DNA of 64,000 nucleotides from Ianthella basta (Eukaryota > Porifera > Demospongiae > Verongiida > Ianthellidae). Shown here in pieces: positions 47,838-63,422 of the stretch; the first letter of the stretch is position 1; every line of letters starts with the position of its first letter. Under the pieces are notes generated by a model. The model worked only from the letters and a program-made list of their open reading frames with translations. It was not told the origin of the DNA and did not search any database. A program made the position numbers and the translations under genes. Location of the stretch: NCBI GenBank assembly GCA_964019415.1, contig CAXHTE010000019.1, positions 36,376-100,375 on the forward strand. Reading direction: 5' to 3'.

Positions 47838-47942
47838 GTGTGTGGGAGGGGTCACCTCCACCCCTCCCACTCTGTACCCTTACAATCTCGACCCATATCA
47901 CCTAGAGATAGCTATCGGTGGAGAGTGGGAGGGGTGGAGGAG
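47838..47942. repeat. GGGAGGGG inverted repeats
   Basis: gtgggaggggt and ccacccctcccac (47838-47872), with gagtgggaggggtgg again at 47924, can pair as a GC-rich hairpin. Confidence 0.6.
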
Positions 47943-47999
47943 TGGTCTGCCAAAAATCCCTCCAGTGGAAGGGGTAGTGTGGGAAGGAGTGTGAGAGGG

Positions 48000-50076
<2,077 letters not shown>

Positions 50077-50538
50077 TTAGCGCCGTGGGTGGTTGACGGT
50101 GGCAGACGCACCCTTTGAATTTTGGCAGAGCTCTTCTCTGAGTCCTGTGCGGTGTTGCTCTCCAATACGAGCATGTTCCATGGCACCAAGGAGCTTTTTC
50201 CAAGTGCAAGTCTTGCCGTGGTGACCCTCTGACCACGTTATTAGCCCTTCTTGAACTGCTTCCTCCTCGCTGTTAGGGTGCTTCCCGTAGCATGTTCTAA
50301 CTGTTTCAGGAGCTAGTCCCACATACTCGAGTACCGCACGTCCCTTCTCTGCTGACATTCGACTCACATATTTTCGGAAGAGGACAGTATATTCAATATT
50401 AGCTGCCGAAAAGGTAGAAGCAGTTTAATGTGACTCTTGTGAGTACAAGCAGTGAACTGGCAGTGCATGCACCAACTCACCATTCACCGACTGAGACAGG
50501 ATTGCATCATCTGCATCAATCATGGTTGTAGGTCGATT
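50077..50538 (-). CDS. Distal death-domain module of unit C (two terminal exons)
   Basis: Exon 50481-50538 (58 bases, [19 protein letters not shown]) and exon 50077-50402 (326 bases) keep the lengths, phases and stop position of the unit B module. The domain reads GRAVLEYVGLAPETV, then [14 protein letters not shown] and [18 protein letters not shown]. It differs from the unit B module at many amino-acid positions while keeping the frame, which argues that it is under coding constraint. The upstream exons are unresolved. Confidence 0.6.
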
Positions 50539-52130
50539 CTGAAAGCAAGTTGTAAAAAAAACAATTGCACATTGCTTACACATGCAAGTGATGTGACACA
50601 ATCTGTACACTATAGGTATAGACTGTATGCCACCATGCCATTGTCCACAAACTACATACGTAAGTTGCTATTAACACATATACAGCCATGTGTCTATCAG
50701 ACATGACAACTGTACTGGTTATATTCAACTGGCATTCCTACTGCGTGCTGTATTTGTTTGTCAGAATATACATTAGCAGACCCAGTCAAATGTAAAGGGG
50801 TGATCGTAGCATGTGCATGTGCACACAAGGTAGTCAAAGTGTGTGGCAACAGTGGTTGCAAGCATGATACATCAGGTAAAGTACCAAGACACCATTCCTG
50901 TGGTGAAGACACTACATATATATCTACCATTCCTGGCACTTTGCCCTCTAATGCGACTGGCTCTGACCAACAGGGCGTCCTCATTCTTGCCAACTACCTT
51001 TTTTTAAAAATTTCTCGAAACGCAATCAACATGTCTGGGGGCATTGAGAATTGCTAGGAACATAGAAACACACAATTTATTAAAATTGTACACTAAGTGT
51101 GTCTGGCTGGAAATGTTATTTTCAATAAGGCATGTACTTTGCATAAACTGATTAGGTTCTTACTGAAGTGATTGGCAAACATATGGCAGGGTTACCGATT
51201 GACATTCACACCGAAACATCCCTACATGCATTGACAATTGTGTGCAAAAGCAATGTTCATCCATGCTTGTACATACATAATTTGATAGTGTTACTATTTT
51301 GTTCATGAAATGAGTTGTGAAGGGTATTACTGCCTACTAACAAATATGGATGCATAAGGAACACAGCCAGTCTGTCGTCAGGTCAGTCGTACTGCACAAA
51401 GGCAATGCTGAAGACCTACGTAACTGTTTGTATGGGTGGGGCAAGCATGAGCAAGCCTCAGCTAACTACTGCAGCAGCTGCAGGGTGGCTTCAACCAAGC
51501 AAACACGTTGTGCTTGCTAGCACACATGCTTGACAGGTAGGGTACAGCACTGCACTGTACACATGTGGATCTTTACATGCACATACACAGTGGCTTGTAG
51601 GAAGGTGACGTGAGACTTACCACAGAGGGGAGGCTGCCAATGGCGTGGGGTCAAGTGGGCAGATCAGCACTGAGCAGGCCTGCACACATGAGGACAGAGA
51701 GAAACTAGAGTGCACATAGTGCACATACCTCACACAGGACTGTACAGTGATTGCTGGATGTGAAGCATACTGTGAAGGCTTCTTGCAATTGCTGTGTTGT
51801 ACTAACACTGGGGCTGCAGTATCTATGTGCAATGATGTGTAGATTCTCATACGTATGTCCACATGCACAGATGTGTGTAGTGAGAACAATCTGCAATGTT
51901 CGCTTGACAGAACAATGTGTCATAAAGTGGCGCATACATAAGATGCAACTGTCCGATGAGCAAGGGCTCATGAACCATCGAATCAGAACTGGCCATATAT
52001 ACTGTACACGTGCACAGACACACACATCGGCACTAGGGATGCAAGCAGAGAAATGTGGACACAAGGAAGCCGTATGACAACCACATGCTATTGCCACTGC
52101 ATACCTGTTCTCTCTCCCAAGTCCTTCTCA

Positions 52131-52211
<81 letters not shown>

Positions 52212-52430
52212 CCACATATGTAGGCACATGCATACGGACACACTACACCACACACACACACACACAGCCACATATGTAGGCACATGCACACTGACACACT
52301 ACACCACACACACACACACACACACAGCCACATATGTAGGCACATGCACACTGACACACTACACCACACACACACACACACACAGCCACATATGTAGGCA
52401 CATGCACACTGACACACTACACCACACACA

Positions 52431-52521
<91 letters not shown>

Positions 52522-53043
52522 CCCATAATTCATACACATATCAAGTGTACCTGTCTCATCTCATCAATCTATCTCGCTGTGCTTCAAGAATGTTTGAAGA
52601 AGCTGTGAAATGGTGAAAGCTCACGTGTGTACATGTAATGGGAGAGACCTGTCCAAGACAGTCACTGTGTAAAGCAGCCACCTCTCTAAAACAGCCAGCC
52701 TCCTTGGCTCCAAATAGCACTAACATGGCACAGTAATATTGCAGTCCATCTCTGTAATGCAGCGACTTCCTCTCTACAGAGACTAGTCACAGACACAGAT
52801 TACTGCACAACACACATACCCACACTTATGTTGCACACGTAGCAGAAAGTTGTGATTACATTTAAAAGCAAACATTTTGTACTTAGTTTAATACACGTGT
52901 ACTGCTTGATGACGTGTTAGTTTGCAATCGATTATAATTTCCAAATAAAATGCAACAACTTTGCAGGTCTCACATCCTCCCATCCTAACCTGCTTCCCAT
53001 GCATTAATGTGTTTATGCTTACATGTTCCTCACCCACCTTGTC
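50539..53043. other. Unit C sequence between distal module and conserved open segment
   Basis: Matches 11020-12924 of unit B, with an extra stretch at about 50850-51280 not present in B. It contains the CA/VNTR block described separately. No gene is called. Confidence 0.35.
52132..52520. repeat. (CA)n blocks and a 56-60-base minisatellite
   Basis: CA runs at 52132-52210 and 52436-52520 flank about four copies of a unit gccacatatgtaggcacatg plus gacacactacacc and a short CA run (starting 52211, 52267, 52327, 52384). Confidence 0.9.
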
Positions 53044-53049
53044 TCATTG

Positions 53050-53265
53050 GGGAAGTGCTGGGTGGTCTGTGGTTGACACAGTGAGGGGGTGGGCAGGGTA
53101 GTGCACACAAGGCATGGTCCCATCACAAGGCAAGGTGAGAGCATCGTCCTGTCCAGCCGTCACCTGCAGTGGCCTCAAGCTCATCACATCATTCAGAGTG
53201 AGGTTGATGGTGGCAGCTGGTTGTATTGGTGCAGAGTGCAGAATCAGTAGTCTTGACTCTGCCAC
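53050..53265 (-). other. Conserved open segment, unit C copy
   Basis: Counterpart of 12940-13161 (TINLTLNDVMSLRPLQ). Open in the same frame; a one-base difference near 53085 changes the frame at its 3' end (PAHPLTVSTTDHP rather than PAHLPHCVNHRPP). Confidence 0.3.
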
Positions 53266-53535
53266 ACTTCACTCTGGTCGGATATGCCCTGTGAGGGCAA
53301 GGTTGATAGGGGGCACAAAACTGCTGCCCAGGGTGTTAGGGTGGCTCAAAGGAGAGACAAAACTCTGCAACATCCTCCAGCAATGCTCCTCATCTCGATT
53401 ACACTGCAGGCAGCAGAAATGAAGCGTTGTGACAACAGACCATTATAATAATATAACCTATATCATAAATAATAAATATGCTGCGAATTAAATGTGAAAC
53501 ATTATACATTATAGTATACACACTACAGCAGTGCC

Positions 53536-53801
53536 CCACAGATGTGTGTAGTGAGAACAATCTGCAATGTTCGCTTGACAGAACAATTTGTCATACAGTG
53601 GCGCATACATAAGATGCAACTGTCCGATGAGCAAGGGCTCACAAACCATCGAATCAGAACTGGCCATATATACTGTACACGTGCACAGACACACACATCG
53701 GCACTAGGGATGCAAGCAGAGAAATGTGGACACAAGGAAGCCGTATGACAACCACATGCTATTGCCACTGCATACCTGTTCTCTCTCCCAAGTCCTTCTC
53801 A

Positions 53802-53882
<81 letters not shown>

Positions 53883-53984
53883 CCACATATGTAGGCACAT
53901 GCATACGGACACACTACACCACACACACACACACACAGCCACATATGTAGGCACATGCACACTGACACACTACACCACACCATC
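53536..53984. repeat. Extra copy of the 51868-52310 segment
   Basis: From agatgtgtgtagtgagaaca to ctacaccacac this repeats 51868-52310 almost exactly, CA run included. Unit B at this point (about 13435-13450) has only a few bases. It is a recent duplicative insertion within unit C. Confidence 0.85.
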
Positions 53985-55927
53985 AACCTAGTTAGCTGAT
54001 AATATTCTATCTATAATTAGCTACTAGCTACTGATAATGCTACAGCAAATGATGAAAACCGTCATAAATCAGAAGTGTTAGACAGTTTGGGTCTATCTCA
54101 GATGATGTGAGTTAAGCAAAAGGCTCTAGTGACAGGCTGACTCACCAAGTGGAATAGCTATCTGTTTCACCGTTCCCTGGTGGATGTGGCTGAACTCTTG
54201 GCACAATTTGTGTACGTCACCCTCCGCCTCTTCCCACTGAGAGAGTGATGACATCACGAGAAACAAGCACACAACTAAATGCGGCGAATGTCCTTTGTGA
54301 CTGCCAACGATGGCCTTATGGAGTTACAGGGCATCCATTTTGTTTCGATTTCCATGCGCGTTGCAACCATGGATTTACAGGTCCATTCTTTCTGGTCTGA
54401 AAATGAAACCCGATACATGCAAAACAGTCTGGCTGAATACGGAGGTAAAAAGGTCGACGAAGAATGCCGCGCTGGGGTATATATAGGCCAAATATAAGGT
54501 AATACAGTTTGGTTTTGTGACTTTATACTTGGTGCACTACAGCGCTGTGTTAAGGTGCCATGCACTGTGGGAGTAGCTACTCCGCAAATAGTAAGGAGCG
54601 GTGCCAAGAAGGCGTTCAAGGCAGGATAGAGCCAATCAATTGCACAGAGGGACATATTATCTGTTATTATAGCTATGTGGTGCAGTCCAGAGTTAATTGG
54701 ATTCTATCACTTCAAACTAGCCATATATTATATGGTCACAACAGAGATCGGCAAGCAAATATATAACCACGCGAGTGTACATGTACGTGTCAGGTCCGGT
54801 GCCTCCACAGTGTCTCCACCACGTATAGCTAGGATTTCAGAGCAGTCACGGGCGAAGCTATGCAGGTATACCTATCATGCATTACATATCTTCTCGTCGA
54901 AGTACCCAATTGTTGCAAAGGATAATCATTTGCACTAAGGCTCCTGCAGTCCAGTTGTAAGCTGCATACATATGTCGTGCTGGACAATTCTTGTCCTTTG
55001 TTCCATTAACTGGCCATGCAAAGTGTACACGCACTCACGAACTGAGTCAGAAGCAATGACACTTATAGAATGGTATAAGTGAGTGTGAGCACGCTGTTAC
55101 AGTAAGTAACCATATTGTGTAACTAAATTTGATGAGTATATGAGGAGAAATACATGCAAACAGCAGCTACTGTGTAAGTACAAGGTCAGCTCTGGTAAAC
55201 ATAAACAAAACATGCGTGTCATGCAATAAACAAGTAAACAAACTGTACTCTGTTCACACAGCCGACAGCTCAAATGTGATAAACACTATACTAAAGATAC
55301 ATAAGTGTGTGGTGTATGTGTGCAATGCTCAGTTTGGTGGGGAGAAAGAAAGAGGGGCACACCTGCATGTGGAATGGTCAGAGAAGATGGCTCCTTTGAC
55401 ACAGAATGTTCCAATTGTACACAGGTACAAATGTACGGATCAAACAAGAAGAGAAATTGTTCACTTCATACCGCATTACATATGTGACCATGAAAAAACA
55501 CAGAGTTGACTATGTTAAAGATTGGGAGGCATGCACTGTTGTATTGAAGAGAAATGAGGTAACTGGTGATTGTCTTGGTAATGCCTATTCCTAAACCAGT
55601 CTCGATTAATGATGTCACAAAGACAGAGCCATTCCTGAATGAACAATGTGAAGGCTGGTAACGCGGACCACTCCCTTTATGACCCTTCTCCTACCTAGCT
55701 CCACCCCTTAAAGTGGATAAGCAAAGTTGGCCCACACTGGACACACACGTATAGGGTAAACTACATTACACTTCACAAAACAGTCAGAGAATGATATGTC
55801 TGTTACAAGTTAACTGCCATGAGGTACCACTGTGTACACAAACATAGCAAAATGTTGAAATAATACAAAATGGCTGTCACAGGATAAATCTCACCTTGTG
55901 TGTGCGTAGTGGAAGAATGGCTGTAGT

Positions 55928-58900
55928 TCAACTCAGTGGGTGGCTGGCAGGGGTAGACACACGTTTTGAATGTGGGCAGAGCTCCTTTCTGAGTCCTTCG
56001 CAGTGTTTCTCTCCGATACCAGCATGCTCCATGGCACCAAGGAGAACTTTCCAGGTGCAAGTCTTGCCGTGGTGACCCTCTGACCACGTTATAAGCCCTT
56101 CTTGGACTGCCTCCTCCTCACTGAAAGGGTGCTTGCCATAGCATGCTTTGACTGTCTCAGGATCTAGTCCCACACCCTCGAGCACCGCCCGTCCCTTCCC
56201 TGCCGACACTCGACTCACATACTTACGAAAGAGGATGGTACATTCCACATTAGCTGCAGAAAGGCAGATGCACTCTAATTCAGTACAGGCAGGCAGTGAA
56301 TTGGTAGTGCATCAACTCACTATTCACTGACTGGGACAGGATTGCATTGTCTAAATCAGTCTGGTTACCAGATTGAATGTTCTGGGCATGTCACCTGTCC
56401 CAGGAACGTTCTGTAGCCACGATTCAAACATTCGACTGCAGCAACTCTGAGTATTGCCAGGGAACTCCTTGCAAATAATACGCAGTATGTCTGTACTGAT
56501 TCCGCACTGCAAACCAACTGGTGTCCACCACTGATCAGTCACCTTGGGCACCACCAGTGCAGTTACCAGCGCATGGGTGGGGAGCTGTTGAAGAATGTCC
56601 AGAGCTGTGAACATGCAAAGCAGAAAATGTCACTCCGTCAAATCTCATTCGTTCTCCAAAAATGGTTGACATGTATATAACACAGAGGGCATACTAGACA
56701 ATGTAGCTATGGTGTATGCATAGGTACTGTAGTCAACAATGAGTGATCATGAAGTGCACACCGTAACATGACAAAGCATAGCTGGTGACAGACACGCTTT
56801 CTACAACTGACTGACAATGGCTGCTTCACACACACTTGTTTCGCTCACATGCACACTCACACCACACCCACACACCCCCACACCCCACATACACACCCAC
56901 ACACACATACATAATTAACGTTGAGGTTTCGTTACATTTAGACGGATCGAGAGACTGTATACAACTAAACAAACAGAACTGACAGAAAGCACTAATTATT
57001 GTACATACTACCATTATGAGTCCATTTATGGCTGTGTAATTCACCAAATTGGCCAACACATTACTCATTATGTACAACAGACAAGGTCTTTTGTGGCTGA
57101 AACGTCTTGTGTGTGGTTACTGTCTGCTGTACATCCTTGCTCGGAAGTTCTCATTCATACCCATCACATTATGTAGCAAAGAACCTCTACATTGTTAGAA
57201 ATGGAATTGCGCTGGATTTACTGAGCAAATTTTACTTTCACAACCCATTACCAGTGACAATTTTGGCAATACTACAGAACTCTTAAACAAGTTGTGTAAA
57301 TCAATCATTAAACTGGATACCTGCCTTTAGTGGAAGTTTGTTCTTACCTTGTACTCTGGTAGTCACTGTTTCTTCATCTCTTGAATCTAGTATGCCATCA
57401 CATGGACTAGCTTGAGGGACAGAAGTCACAGTGCCACAGGAGCCTGCAGGCAATATCGGAACAGAGACAGCACACAAGAAGTAGCTGTACGTATAATATA
57501 AATTTCCATGGACCCTCACATATTTCAGGAATGGCCCATGCAATGAGGATTTTTGTGATTTTCTTGGCCCTTACATATGTGATTCAGAAGTTATGTAAAC
57601 GACTCCTTCCACACACAAAGTATAAACATAGGTACTTGGATGGCAGTAGATGGCTTAGTATCCTCACAAGTTTGCCCACTACTGGTGCTATTCAGGACCA
57701 TTGCTGATTAAGTTAACACCATTCATTGATGCAACATTCATAAAACTCAGCTGCATAGAAGTATGCTAAATGAACAGCGCATCCACTTATTTGCATCCTA
57801 AAATATCTTTGAGTAGTAAAGTACGAATCACATTTACCATATCTCGATTGATGGTGAGATATGTGCATTTTACAACTCACCTTTCAACTTCAATTGTCTT
57901 TCACTTCCAAAAGCAGGGCCTGGCTCAGGTATCTCTCCTACATGTTGACCTTCAAGGACAGCCTGCAACAAGAGAGAAGGACCATGCTAAGGCTATCTCC
58001 TCACAGAACATCCATGCCATGAAGAAATGAAGGTCAGATATATAGTTATGCAGCGGGTATGAGGGAACTTACAGGATGATTCATGCTGCTGAATATCGCA
58101 CTCTGCTCTGGGGAAACAACAGACATCTGCATCATCTCCTTGCAGTACACACACAGCTCCTCCTCAGACACAACCAGGTGTGCATAATGGCTGTCAGTGT
58201 TAGCATGGCTTGCCTCAGGGCATGGCACACCCACAGAGAGCACTCCAGTGGTGTCCTCCACATCATACAGCCTCTCGTAAGATTGAGCAAGACTAATCAG
58301 GACTGCATCTCGAAGGGCAATGAAGGTGTGCTGACTAATCTTGGGTAGGTCACTGGAGACCACTATTTTAATGAAGCTGCTGGTCTCAGTCAGCTCAACA
58401 TAGTTAGTGACAACTCTGAAATACATGTAAGTTCTGCATGTAAACATGGGTACAACTTCCCAGTTTGGGTTGTTGTCAAGGAGGTAGGTGATGACAGCAG
58501 GAAACACACCACATGGAATGTAGTTCTTATTTACAAAGGAAACCAAAAGTGGTCCTTTCTGGCATCTCCGCTGACAAGGGCGATCTCTACCAGTAGGGGG
58601 GAGTACTGAGGGAAGGAAATACTCCTCGGCAGACCATGTGGCCGCTTTAGTTGGTAGCCTGGCAGTAATGCCCAACTTCATTAAAAGGTGTAGAAGCCAC
58701 TGTTTGTCCAATCTGTGATCAATGTCCAGTTCACTCAATGTATTAGCTGTCAAGACTCCTTCCATCTTCAACTTTCGTCGTGGTCCTCCTGGAATTCTCT
58801 GGAACTGAACATGGTACAGCTTTGAAATGTTGTGGTACAGAAAGGATGGATCAATGAAGACCAGACAGGTACACTGGGAGTCGTCTCCCCTCAGGTGGCC

Positions 58901-61900
58901 TGCTTCACTGGGCAGTCCACTGTGCTCATGGAAGAACAGACCCAGGTCATGGAAGAATTGGACCATGGCAATGCACTCCCCCTGACTCTTGACAAATCCC
59001 TGACTCAGGCACTGAGAGAGTAGGTCTCTGTAAACATAGAAAGGTTTCTCTTTACCTTGGCTGTTGAGGAGCATCTGACAGAGCATCCAGGTGATTGGAG
59101 TGTCATGTTTAGCCTGAGGAGCTGTACAAGGCTCTGATATTAAGCCTCTAAGGCACTCCAGCAGTTGAAGTTCTGATTCTGGAACAACAGATTGGCAGTA
59201 CTGGCAACTGTCCATTGGGAAGAGTATCATCTCTTGGCCACCACATGTAGAATTGCGTACAACATCATGAAAGAAAGGCTTTGATTTCAGAGCTTCCTCC
59301 AGAGTCTGATCAATACCACATAGAGCAGTGTTAACTGGATCAGAAGATGCATAGTCAGCCAACAGTTTATCCTTGTGAGTGCCTACAAGGATGAGTCGGA
59401 GCAGAGGGCTGTGGCTGTCTAGACTAGGAAGCATGTTACGCTTGTCTGCCATGGAGTGAATGCTAGTCAGGGAACGCACAATCAGCTCAAGATTGGTGAA
59501 GGACGATTCTGAAGAGTACAGTAGTCCACCTGCTTCCAATCTAATCTGGTCAGTAGGGCGCTCAGTAAGGGGGTCACACATGTTGAACACCTGAAGGTGA
59601 ACAGTGGGGGTGCGTCTGTTGGTGAACACTGGAAGGATGTCATGAAATGCCAGCTGGCCACCAGTGTCAATGAACTGGATAAATTGTGAGTTATGAAAAG
59701 CAATGAATTGTAGTTGATCATTGTCTTTCAACAAATCTAGGATCTTTTGCTGAACTAGAACCTCAGCCAGTGAGTGTGTCTCCACAGCAGTCTGTATAGA
59801 AACTACTTTCTCAGCTTTTACAGTGAATCTCTCTTCCTGAGACTCTATGGCTGGGGAATTCACAGGTATCTGGTGGGAGGGTATTTCAGAATCTACTGAG
59901 GTCTTCTCCAGACTGCTTGTGGAGGAAATTACCTTACTCTTCTCCATTGAGAGGTGATCCCCGTCATCCTGAGATAAAGAGGCTTTGTCACACGGCATCA
60001 ACAAAATGGGCTCATCATGAGCCTGGTCAGAATCAGGGTCTTTAAAAGCTTCTACAGGGGAGTTAGCATCTCTCTTCCTGGCACTACCAACATCTTGCCT
60101 TTGAGTGGTATTAGTCAGAATATCTCCACTGACTTTAGTAATGGACATGGACTGATCGAGTGACTGGAGTAATGACCAGAGTCCGCTTTCATCACTGACT
60201 ACAGTCCACTCTGATCCAGACAGAAGCACACGGTCATTCACTGCAATAATGTCTGCTTTGGTGCACACTGGGGTGCTAGGACTGTTGCCAGGAGGTCGTT
60301 GGCCAAGAATGACATGTTTTAGCCATGTTTTACCAACCCCTGGAGGTCCACTGACTATACACTTGGCAAGGTGAAGGGGAACCACAGGGTTGTCTTCAAC
60401 AGCCTTCTGATACTGTGTCCTACAGATAGCCTCCAACTGCTGCTTCTGCTTGTAATAGGAAGGTGAGTCTGATTTGAGATAAAGGAGGCTCTCAACATGA
60501 TTCCTTACTAAAGTGGAATCACCCAACTCTTCATGGTCCAAGAACAGGTGCTGTTCATCTGCTGGGATACCTTCCTGGTATCTCAAGAATCTCTTTACAT
60601 CTGCAATCATACAACCACTGTGGTATGGCACAGCAATAATCTTGCCCTGGATGGTCTTCACTAAAATCATCTTACGAAGCAACAGAGTCCAATTATCTTG
60701 AAAATGAAGCATTAAGGATCTATTGGTATCAAAGAGACTGTAGGCATTACTTTTCTTTTCAATGAGATACCCAGAGCAAATGAGACACTGCTGTTCTACA
60801 GGAATACCCAGCCGGTTCATTACCTTAATTTTCACATCTCCAAATGTCTCATTAGCATCCACTGTGACTTTGATAGTACTTTGTGTTCCAGTCTGCACAT
60901 TAATAGTCTTCACAAATATTTCTACACCATGCAGATGAAGTGTACAACCCGCTGTGATGCCATAGTGGTCCAGTGTAGTGCTATCATCCTCCAGCCGATT
61001 GTCCTCAAATTGAAGATATTGTAAGGCAAGTGGTACACCAGTCTTGCTCTGAATTTTGGTCTTCACATCTCTGACAGTGTCCATGGGCCGTACACTCACA
61101 GTGGTGATAGTCTTGCCCTTCTTGGTGGTCACAAGAACACACCCTACTGGCACCAATTGCAGTATGCTTCCAATCTGTATGTTATACTCAGATAGAGTAT
61201 GCCCTTCTTGAAGCTGCTTCCCAGCAAAGACAAGGCACTGTTGGTCTACTGGGATGCCCCCCTTGTCATGAATATTGGCCTTCACATTCTCAATGAGGTC
61301 ACTGGGTTCAACTTCCAGAGACAATACCATGCCTGCTAGGGACATTACAAATATTTGCTTATTTGCATTCCAAGCATGTGGTAGAAATACTAAAATGAGA
61401 AGAGATTCCTTTTGTATATTATAGTCTGACAGTGTACGTTCATCTTCAAGTGTCTCCTCGGCAAAGATGAGGCACTGCTGGTCTGGTGGGATGCCCTCCT
61501 TGTCTTGAACTTTAATCTTCACATTCCCAATACTGTCTCTGGGTTCTACTTCCAGAATGAATGTCTTGCCTGTCAAGGTCTTCACAAAGATATGCATGCT
61601 ATTGCCACCACGCAATTGATATACTAAATAGAGAGTAGATTCCTTCTGTATGTTATAGTCTAACAGTGTACGTCCATCCTCAAGCTGTTTTCTAGCAAAG
61701 ATGAGGCGCTGCTCGTCTGGTGGGATGCCCTCTTTGTTTCGAACTTTAATCTTCACATTCTCAATACTGTCTATGGGTTCTACTTCCAGAGTGATTGTCT
61801 TGCCTGTCAAGGTCTTCACAAAGATCTGCATGCTATCATGCAATCGAAGTGCTAAATGGAGAGTAGATTCCTTCTTTATGTTATAGTCTAACAGTGTACG

Positions 61901-63406
61901 TCCATCCTCAAGCTGTTTTCCAGCAAAGATGAGGCGCTGCTGGTCTGGTGGGATGCCCTCCTTGTCTTGAACTTTAATCTTCACATTCCCAATACTGTCT
62001 CTGGGTTCTACTTCCAGAGTGATTGTCTTGCCTGTCAAGGTCTTCACAAAGATCTGCATGCCATCACGCAATCGAAGTATTAAATGGAGAGTAGATTCCT
62101 TCTTTATGTTATAGTCTAACAGTGTACGTCCATCCTCAAGCTGTCTCCCAGCAAAGATGAGGCGCTGCTGGACTGGTGAGACGCCCTCCTTGTCTTGAAT
62201 TTTGAACTTCACTCTCTGAATACTGTCACTGGGTTCTACGTCCAGAGTGATTGTCTTGCCTATCAAGGTCTTCACAAAGATCTGCATGCCATCACGCCAT
62301 CGAAGTACTACATGGAGAGTAGATTCCTTCTGTATGCTGTAGTCTGACAGTGAACGTCCATCATCAAGTTGTCTCCCAGCAAAGATGAGACACTGTTGTC
62401 TTTCAAGAGTGCCCTCCATGTATTGAATTTTAGCCTTCACAGTCTCAATACTGTCACTGGGTTGTACATCCAGAGTGATTGTCTTGCCTGTCAAGGTCTT
62501 CACAAAGATCTTCATACCATTACACAGCTTACACAATAGGTTGAGGGTATCTCCGCTGTGTATGTTGTACTCTGACAGTGTATGCCCATCTACAAGTTGC
62601 TTCCCAGCAAAAGTAAGACATTGCTCCACTGGTGAGAGTCCTGTCCTGTTTACTAGTTTGGCTTTCACTGTTTCAACTCTGTCACTTTGGTTGACTTTCA
62701 GAGTGATAGCGTTATCTGGTGAACTCTTCACAAAAATTGTATCAACTACTGATACATGTACAGTAGAGCCATATTTTATGTTGTAGTCTGACAGTGTATG
62801 TCCATCCTCAAGCGTCTCCCCATTAAAGCTCAGACACTGCTGGTCTGGTGGGATGCCCTCACTGGAATGAATGAGGGCCTTCACATTCTCAATACTGCAA
62901 CAGGCTTCTACTTCCAGGGTGATTTTCTTGTCATTGCCAAAGTGTACAGTGATTTTCATTAAACACAATATAAGCACTAGCTGGATGGTGTCATACTTCT
63001 TAATGCCATGGTCTGATAAATCCTGCCCATCTTCAAGTACATATGGACCACACACAAGACTCTGGTGTTTTCGTGGAATGCCCTTCCTGAGCTGAATATG
63101 GTACTTCACATCCTTAACTGATTCAGTACGAGAAACCACAAGAGGGACTGTCTCTCCTGATTCATGAACACTTACATTGATTAGCATATGATCACATGCC
63201 ATGAGAACAGTGCACCCATCACGCACACTGTACTCAGATAAGGTACGCCCATCTTTGATCAGGTTCCCAGCATAAATGAAATACTTCAGTTCTGGTGGGA
63301 TGTCTCCCACAGCTTGTACCTTATCCTTCACAACCTGAATACGGTCACTGGGCTCTACTTCTATTCGGATAACTTTGTCCTTCTGAATCTTCACAAAGAT
63401 CCACAT
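55928..63406 (-). CDS. Gene C: poly-ubiquitin-like / Roc-COR GTPase / death-domain protein with exon deletion
   Basis: Exons by homology to gene B: 58073-63406 (1778 codons), 57881-57962, 57348-57443, a fused exon 56321-56604, and 55928-56253. Thirteen ubiquitin-like repeats (residues 1-980) precede GPPGVGKT (1020-1027), DTGGQ (1247-1251), THKDK (1343-1347) and the COR-like region. Upstream of ATG 63406 is an in-frame TAG, fixing the start. A 289-base deletion relative to B (joining 56378 to 56379) removes the second half of the first death domain, its donor and an intron. Reading into the fused exon hits TAG at 56351-56353 (about 1921 residues, no complete death domain). Skipping it joins exon 3 to exon 55928-56253 in phase (about 1945 residues, one death domain). 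Confidence 0.75.
56321..56604 (-). other. Fused, truncated death-domain exon of gene C
   Basis: Starts [19 protein letters not shown] and keeps VGLQCGI and [14 protein letters not shown], then runs into what was the end of exon 5, out of frame, with a stop after TRLI. The old exon 5 donor GTGAGT at 56320 is intact. Confidence 0.75.
56615..57347 (-). other. Gene C intron 3
   Basis: Longer than the gene B equivalent (16293-16591) by about 440 bases. The extra sequence at about 56655-57085 includes CA/CCCACA-rich stretches (56830-56910). No element ends recognised. Confidence 0.45.
58073..60466 (-). other. GTPase and COR-like regions of gene C
   Basis: Same domain order as gene B: P-loop, about 220-residue Ser/Glu-rich linker, [17 protein letters not shown] with the G4 Asp intact, and the COR-like block with [12 protein letters not shown] and VFIDPSFLY. 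The linker is the most diverged part relative to B. Confidence 0.65.
60467..63406 (-). repeat. Array of 13 ubiquitin-like repeats in gene C
   Basis: Repeats 5-9 are close to ubiquitin ([36 protein letters not shown]), and 6-8 are more alike to each other than to the rest, indicating recent unit duplication. Junctions read WRDG, LRDG, LHDS, LRGGNS and PHAWNANK rather than LRLRGG. Repeats 10-13 correspond to 13-16 of gene B. Confidence 0.85.
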
Positions 63407-63422
63407 GATTTCACCCTAGACA

